From Thermoproteota archaeon (lineage in GTDB: Archaea; Thermoproteota; Thermoprotei_A; Sulfolobales; Desulfurococcaceae), in assembly GCA_030550615.1 (NCBI GenBank), contig JAUQPA010000011.1:1-35794 (forward strand): 35,794 bases of DNA, given 5' to 3'. Of this stretch, positions 31,606-35,794 are shown piece after piece. Under the pieces are notes generated by a model, which saw only the letters and a program-made list of their open reading frames with translations, was not told the origin of the DNA and did no database searches. Each line of letters starts with the position of its first letter. The first letter of the stretch is position 1. Made by a program: the position numbers and the translations under genes.

Positions 31606-31837
31606 GCACCGTTGTATAACATGTGGAAGGCTATTTCCAAGTGGGCAAGGAATAGTAATTAGAATTGGTAATGATGTATTAGAATTTCACAGCTCAAGGT
31701 GTTTTGCCAAATTCGCTAAGTCCTTACTCGAGAGAATACCATATGATGAAATTAAGGGTTATGTAAGGAGAATACGTGAGGAATACGAGGAACTATTGGA
31801 GCAAAAGAGGAAGATTAGAGCAAAGAAGATTATTTAA
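31589..31837 (+). CDS. TRASH/L24e-like zinc protein
   Basis: About 82 residues. The zinc motif HRCITCGRLFPSGQGIVIRIGNDVLEFHSSRCFAKF is the CxxC...CxxxF pattern of eL24/TRASH domains, followed by a helical charged tail (YVRRIREEYEELLEQKRKIRAKK). It could be an eL24-related protein, but it lacks the usual basic ribosomal C-terminus, so a metal-sensing or RNA-binding role is equally open. GTG 31589 follows GAGGTTGG; the track's TTG 31580 is an alternative. It overlaps the membrane gene's end. Confidence 0.7.
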   Translation: MSAERRHRCITCGRLFPSGQGIVIRIGNDVLEFHSSRCFAKFAKSLLERIPYDEIKGYVRRIREEYEELLEQKRKIRAKKII

Positions 31838-31875
31838 CACCTAGAATATTAAGGCTTCTTGAAATACTATATGTC

Positions 31876-31936
31876 AGATGATGATACTTGTCCCCCTGGG
31901 ACGTGGCAGGATGAAGAAATTACCGCGGCCTGACAG
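31876..31936 (+). ncRNA. C/D-box guide sRNA, predicted 16S 530-loop target
   Basis: The plus strand reads C box ATGATGA (31878-31884), guide TACTTGTCCCC, D'-like CTGG, a spacer, C' box ATGAAGA (31911-31917), a 12-base guide AATTACCGCGGC, and D box CTGA (31930-31933). The D guide complements GCCGCGGTAAT, the universally conserved 16S 530-loop segment. The five-base rule points to the C after GCCG (C528 by E. coli numbering from the 515F primer). The D' half is weaker (CTGG, longer spacer). It lies between convergent genes. Confidence 0.78.
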
Positions 31937-31947
31937 GAATTTCTAAA

Positions 31948-32169
31948 TTAACACTTTGCTTTTTCACCCACAAGTTTTCTTAGTTTATCAAGTGATTCTG
32001 CATCTAGTCCTGCTTGTATAAGAACCTCTATCGCCTTATTCAAGGCCTCGTCGTCGTTAAGAGCTTTCACATTCACTACTATGTTTGTGCCCTTAACACA
32101 TACCCTATACCTCAATTCGCCGAATAACTCATATACCTCCGTTATTTTAAGGTCGCTTTTAGCGATCAC
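31948..32169 (-). CDS. Small hypothetical protein in operon with the HIT protein
   Basis: Not recognised. The 73-residue product starts MIAKSDLKITEVYELFGELRYRVCVKGTNIVVNVKALNDDEALNKAIEVLIQAGLDAESLDKLRK. It looks like a three-stranded sheet followed by two helices, with two cysteines far apart. It begins three bases after the HIT gene stop, so the two are very likely co-transcribed. Confidence 0.7.
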   Translation of the reverse strand: MIAKSDLKITEVYELFGELRYRVCVKGTNIVVNVKALNDDEALNKAIEVLIQAGLDAESLDKLRKLVGEKAKC

Positions 32170-32171
32170 AA

Positions 32172-32672
32172 CTATTCCACCTCACTCCACGCTTTTTTTA
32201 TTATTTCATATGACTCCTGTAGGCTTATGGGAAGTGGTTTAGTATCCGCGATTATGGCTATGAAGTTGGTATCACCCACCCATCTTGGAACTACATGAAT
32301 ATGGAAGTGATCTGGAACACCCGCGCCAGCAGCTCTCCCGATGTTAGCACCTATATTGAATCCATCTGGGTTAAATGCTTTACGTAATGCTTTAAGGGAT
32401 TTGTTCACAAGAAGCATTATTTCAAGTACTGATTCCTCGTTGAGAAACGTAGGTTCAGGCACGTGACTATATGGTGTGATCATGAGGTGGCCCGAGTTAT
32501 AGGGATAAGCGTTTAAAACTACAAACGCGCTTTTACCACGGTAGACAATGTAGGCTTCATCATCTTTCATTTTTTGCAATTTGCAGAATAAACACTCCTT
32601 TCTCTCTTCTTCTTTATTACCACTAAATTGCTTGATGTAGTTGTATCTCCACGGGTTCCATAGAATTCTCAT
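32172..32672 (-). CDS. HIT-family nucleotide hydrolase/transferase
   Basis: 166 residues. The catalytic histidine triad reads GVPDHFHIHVVPRW (HxHxH). An N-terminal CLFCKL pair may bind zinc, and SAFVVLNAYPYNSGHLMITPYSHV is the conserved substrate-binding strand pair of the family. The archaeal/Fhit-like layout suggests hydrolysis of dinucleoside polyphosphates or AMP-lysine-type substrates; the exact substrate is unknown. It precedes the 73-aa gene by a few bases. Confidence 0.92.
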   Translation of the reverse strand: MRILWNPWRYNYIKQFSGNKEEERKECLFCKLQKMKDDEAYIVYRGKSAFVVLNAYPYNSGHLMITPYSHVPEPTFLNEESVLEIMLLVNKSLKALRKAFNPDGFNIGANIGRAAGAGVPDHFHIHVVPRWVGDTNFIAIIADTKPLPISLQESYEIIKKAWSEVE

Positions 32673-32739
32673 ATCGAAACCCTTTCTAGAACATTAATTA
32701 ATTGTGAAATAATTATTGTAAGATGTAGTTTAAACAAAT

Positions 32740-33723
32740 TTATTCTTCTACGTCGCGTATACCCTCCTCTGTTATAGAGAACACAGCCTCGCCTTCTGGT
32801 AGATGAGGCGCATCAACAACTCTCGCAATTCTCTTGTTTCCACGAGCCTTCTTTAAATGTACTCTTACACCTGGTACATGTGCTAAGACATGCCCGCCAA
32901 CAGCCTGTGTTGGATCTCCATAGAATACGTCGGGTCTAGCCATAACCTGGTTTGTTACTACTACAGCTATGTTGTATGCCTCGGCGAGCCTTAGCAATTG
33001 ATGTAAGTGAGCATTTAGTTTTTGCTGTCTTTCAGCTAAATGCTCTCTTCCCGGATATTCGGCTCTGAAGTGACTTGTAACACTGTCTACTACTACGAGT
33101 TTCACGTTGTTTCTCGGTACAAAGGAGAAGAGCTCGTCGACAATTGACATCTGGTGATCACTATTATATACCCTCAAGTAGTATATGTTATCCATTGTTC
33201 TCTCGGGGTCAAGTCCGACCGCTCTAGCCATAGCTTCTATTCTTTCCCATCTAAATGTACCTTCTGTATCCAAGTATACCGCGGAAGCATTTAATCCACC
33301 CCGCTCTAGTGGAAGTTGCACGTTCACGGCCAGCTGGTGGCATATCTGAGTTTTTCCTGTTCCAAATTCTCCGTAGAACTCTGTAATGGTTTTTGTTTCT
33401 ATGCCTCCACCGAGTAGTTCATCCAGTGATTTACTCCCGGTTGTTATTTTCTTGACATTTAATCTCTCTTGTTTCACTTCTTTTGCGGTTTTGAATCTTA
33501 TGCCTAGTAACTTACGAGCGTTCTCTATGATCTTTTGTACTGTAACCGCTGGTATTCCTGTTTTTTCAGCTATTTCCTCTGGTTTAGCTACCACCAGTGT
33601 CCATGCTGAAACAAATCCAGCTGATTCTAGTTTATCAGCTATTGCCGGGTTAACTCCGGGAATCTCCCGGATGGATATGAATCCTGGTTCAGCACTGATC
33701 TTCGCATCTTTTTCTTTAGACAA
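32740..33723 (-). CDS. radA: DNA repair and recombination protein RadA
   Basis: Archaeal RecA/Rad51 recombinase, 327 residues. The N-terminal helix-hairpin-helix region ([41 protein letters not shown]) precedes the ATPase core with Walker [10 protein letters not shown], Walker [40 protein letters not shown] and [25 protein letters not shown]. It has its own upstream AT-rich gap divergent from thrS. Confidence 0.97.
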   Translation of the reverse strand: MSKEKDAKISAEPGFISIREIPGVNPAIADKLESAGFVSAWTLVVAKPEEIAEKTGIPAVTVQKIIENARKLLGIRFKTAKEVKQERLNVKKITTGSKSLDELLGGGIETKTITEFYGEFGTGKTQICHQLAVNVQLPLERGGLNASAVYLDTEGTFRWERIEAMARAVGLDPERTMDNIYYLRVYNSDHQMSIVDELFSFVPRNNVKLVVVDSVTSHFRAEYPGREHLAERQQKLNAHLHQLLRLAEAYNIAVVVTNQVMARPDVFYGDPTQAVGGHVLAHVPGVRVHLKKARGNKRIARVVDAPHLPEGEAVFSITEEGIRDVEE

Positions 33724-33819
33724 GATTTAACCCCCCAATTAATAAATTATTGTTTTAAAACGTTTATTATACCATAACACTTTATGTAACTATAAAATCA
33801 TGTAATGAGAGGACGTGGA

Positions 33820-35643
33820 ATGCGGATTTTAGCTATACATGCGAAAACGTTTTCCTACGATATCGTGAAACCGGCGATCGAAGAGCCCGAGAACATCAAT
33901 GACGATTTGAAAAAAGAATTTGAAAACGTCCTAGTTCTATTTACAACTATTGAAAACTCTGATGATGTTGACATCGTTAATAATGCTATCGTGGAAATAG
34001 ACAACTTAATTAAGCAAATTAAGCCAACTGAAGTTTTAATTTACCCATACGCTCATTTATCAACGGATCTAGCTTCACCTGTTAAAGCCGTGGAGATTTT
34101 GAATAAGCTCTATGATGTAGCGTCTAAATCTCTACAAGTACCTGTGTATAAAGCTCCATTCGGCTGGTATAAGTCGTTTAAGCTGGAGTGTTATGGTCAT
34201 CCATTAAGTGAATTGTCGAGAACAATAACTCGAGGAGCAGCTGCGCAACGAAAACCCATCGAGAAAAGATATTTCATTATGACCCAGGATGGAGCATTGG
34301 TTAAGCCAGAGGAATTTGATTACTCTAATTACCCAGATCTCAAGATCCTAGTAGATAAAGAGGTATACGGAAAAGAGCTTGAAGGTGGAGAAAACCGTGT
34401 TAATGACTATAGCGCAAAATTTGGTTTTGAATGGGAGCCGATGAGCGATCATGGCCACATGAGGTACAATCCCCCAGCAGTTGTACTTATGGATGCTGTA
34501 GCAAGGTATTCATGGCAAGTTGCAAAAAGCCTTGGAATACCTGTTTTTAGAGTTATGGGAACAAATATGTTTAATCTCAGGGCTAAACCAGTCTACGAAC
34601 ACGCTGTTCTCTTCGGGGATAGATTGTATGAGCTGGAAGTAGATAATGAAAAGTATGTTTTAAGATATGCAGCGTGTCATCAACAATTCGCTATGATAAA
34701 GGACTGGGTTATAAGCTATAAAGACCTCCCGTTTGGGGTATTTGAAGTAGCAGATAGTTATAGATTAGAGCAGAGGGGGGAACTCAATGTATTGTTTAGA
34801 ACAAGAAAATTCTACATGCCGGATTTACATATACTAACACGAGACCTAAGTGAAGCCGTTGAAGTAGCTAAGAAGGTGCAGGCAAAAATACACGAGGAAG
34901 CAGCTAAACTAGGTAGAAAATACATAGCATTATATAACGTAACAGAGGATTTCCTCCGTGAGAACAGAGATAAATTAATGGAATTCGTTAGAAACGAGAA
35001 TTCACCAGTATTAATAGCTGTTCTTCCGGCAGGAATATATTACTGGGTTATCAATGTAGAATATCACATTATCGATAACTTAAAGCGCCCTAGGGAAATC
35101 GCTACTTTCCAGATAGATATAGGTAACAGTAGGAGATTTGGTATAACTTACACAGATGAAAACGGCGAGAAGAAATACCCAATTATTATTCACACAGCTA
35201 TAATTGGTAGCATTGAGAGATACATATACATGGTGTTCGATACAGCAGCATTGATGGAGAAGCAAGGCAAAGTACCGTACATACCTACTTGGCTTGCACC
35301 AATACAGGTTAGAGTAATACCCGTGTCAAAGGAGTACTTAGACTACGCTACTAAAGTATACGAGGAGATAGCTAAACACGGAATTAGAGTCGACATGGAC
35401 GATCGCGACTTGTCCCTAGGAAAGAAAATACGTGAAGCAGCCATGAACTGGATTCCATACATAGTAGTTGTGGGGCAAAGAGAAGTTGAAACAAACACCA
35501 TAAATGTTAAAATAAGGATAAATAACGATCAAAGGGTAATGAAAACGGAAGATCTTGTCAAGCATATACTCGAAGAGATTAAAGGATATCCACAAGTAGA
35601 GTCAACGTTACCGGAAAGACTCAGTATAAGACCTGTGTTTTAG
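33820..35643 (+). CDS. thrS: Threonyl-tRNA synthetase with archaeal editing domain
   Basis: Charges tRNA-Thr and edits mischarged serine. Residues 1-140 are the archaeal DTD-like editing domain (MRILAIHAKTFSYDIVKP... KSFKLECYGHPLSELSR). The catalytic core follows with zinc-ligand candidates AACHQQF, PDLHIL and IIHTAIIGSIERY (Cys, His, His). The anticodon-binding domain closes the protein (LAPIQVRVIPVSKEYLDYATKVYEEIAKHGIRVDMDDRD). At 607 residues it is a full enzyme, not the split catalytic/editing pair of some Crenarchaea. ATG 33820 fits the family start and lies after GGACGTGG; the track's ATG 33805 is possible. Confidence 0.95.
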   Translation: MRILAIHAKTFSYDIVKPAIEEPENINDDLKKEFENVLVLFTTIENSDDVDIVNNAIVEIDNLIKQIKPTEVLIYPYAHLSTDLASPVKAVEILNKLYDVASKSLQVPVYKAPFGWYKSFKLECYGHPLSELSRTITRGAAAQRKPIEKRYFIMTQDGALVKPEEFDYSNYPDLKILVDKEVYGKELEGGENRVNDYSAKFGFEWEPMSDHGHMRYNPPAVVLMDAVARYSWQVAKSLGIPVFRVMGTNMFNLRAKPVYEHAVLFGDRLYELEVDNEKYVLRYAACHQQFAMIKDWVISYKDLPFGVFEVADSYRLEQRGELNVLFRTRKFYMPDLHILTRDLSEAVEVAKKVQAKIHEEAAKLGRKYIALYNVTEDFLRENRDKLMEFVRNENSPVLIAVLPAGIYYWVINVEYHIIDNLKRPREIATFQIDIGNSRRFGITYTDENGEKKYPIIIHTAIIGSIERYIYMVFDTAALMEKQGKVPYIPTWLAPIQVRVIPVSKEYLDYATKVYEEIAKHGIRVDMDDRDLSLGKKIREAAMNWIPYIVVVGQREVETNTINVKIRINNDQRVMKTEDLVKHILEEIKGYPQVESTLPERLSIRPVF

Positions 35644-35700
35644 ATCTCCAGGAGTCTAAAATACCGGTTGAATTACTTTAGAGCAATGTTTTAGATCTCC
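35636..35700. repeat. Short direct repeat and palindrome after thrS
   Basis: TGTTTTAGATCTCC occurs twice, at 35636-35649 (spanning the thrS stop codon) and 35687-35700. The first copy also forms an inverted repeat with GGAGTCTAAAA just downstream (eleven pairs with one bulged T). It may be a terminator-like structure or the trace of a small tandem duplication. Confidence 0.5.
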
Positions 35701-35728
35701 TAGTCACACGAGAAATGGTGATAAAAAC

Positions 35729-35794
35729 TTGCCGAAGAGCAGGGTAAAGTTTTTTGGAAGACACATAATGTTGAAAGGAGCTTACATCGAGAAG
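35729..35794 (+). CDS. Start of an unidentified gene (truncated by the window)
   Basis: TTG 35729, six bases after SD GGTGAT, opens a frame that runs to the window edge without a stop: MPKSRVKFFGRHIMLKGAYIEK. Twenty-two residues are too few to name a family. The good SD is the main support. Confidence 0.55.
   Translation, partial: MPKSRVKFFGRHIMLKGAYIEK

Noticed and set aside
1-35794. CRISPR array or insertion sequence
   Set aside because: No regularly spaced repeats and no transposase-like protein were found on reading the sequence and track.

Overview
The window looks like chromosomal DNA of a hyperthermophilic crenarchaeon (Thermoproteota), most likely of the order Desulfurococcales. The grounds are an archaeal-type S10/spc ribosomal protein cluster with eS4, eL19, eL32 and the RNase P protein Rnp1; an Rpo13-like RNA polymerase subunit; a Ced-type DNA-import cassette; a four-subunit 2-oxoacid:ferredoxin oxidoreductase; and AT-rich DNA with BRE/TATA promoters, strong GGTG Shine-Dalgarno (SD) sites and many TTG/GTG starts. 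The species assignment is an inference.

Layout. (1) 1-11.3 kb, minus strand: one long ribosomal protein operon from uL3 (first transcribed) to uL30 (cut by the window edge). It carries rnp1 between uL29 and uS17, and a short uS14 gene (3429-3593) that is missing from the ORF track. (2) 11.4-12.4 kb, minus strand: the SPOUT RNA methyltransferase that commonly sits before uL3 in archaea, and a 40-residue charged protein too short for the track. (3) 12.5-15.9 kb, minus strand: a four-gene cassette resembling the crenarchaeal Ced system: a two-helix pilin-like protein (CedA1-like), a polytopic protein with an outside domain (CedA-like), a 54-residue two-helix protein not in the track (CedA2- or VirB3-like), and a VirB4/HerA ATPase (CedB candidate). 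(4) 16.0-23.1 kb: a PP-loop (PAPS reductase-like)/ferredoxin fusion, an Lhr-type helicase with a zinc ribbon, a membrane-anchored second HerA-type ATPase, and a likely Rpo13. (5) 23.1-23.4 kb: a GC-rich, strongly folded intergenic stretch. (6) 23.4-28.5 kb: a divergent small gene and PCNA, a small zinc protein, porGDAB, and a hypothetical gene. (7) 28.5-35.8 kb: tRNA-Pro(CGG) immediately before a SWIM zinc protein; Elf1; geranylgeranylglyceryl phosphate synthase; MazG-like pyrophosphohydrolase; SecG/Sec61-beta (short, absent from the track); a membrane protein and a TRASH/L24e-like zinc protein; a small protein and a HIT hydrolase; RadA; threonyl-tRNA synthetase; and the start of one more gene.

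Most of the window is information processing: translation, transcription (Rpo13, Elf1), replication and recombination (PCNA, RadA, Lhr). Two C/D-box guide RNAs can be read directly from the sequence, and from memory of rRNA their D guides match conserved 23S and 16S segments. The most unusual content is the compact ced-like cassette. The loop motif of its pilin-like protein (LPIPF..K+.G..L) recurs twice inside the CedA-like protein, suggesting that the channel protein arose from duplicated pilin units. The two HerA-family ATPases have opposite, non-standard acidic pairs (DD and EE) at Walker B. No CRISPR array, insertion sequence or integrase was seen.
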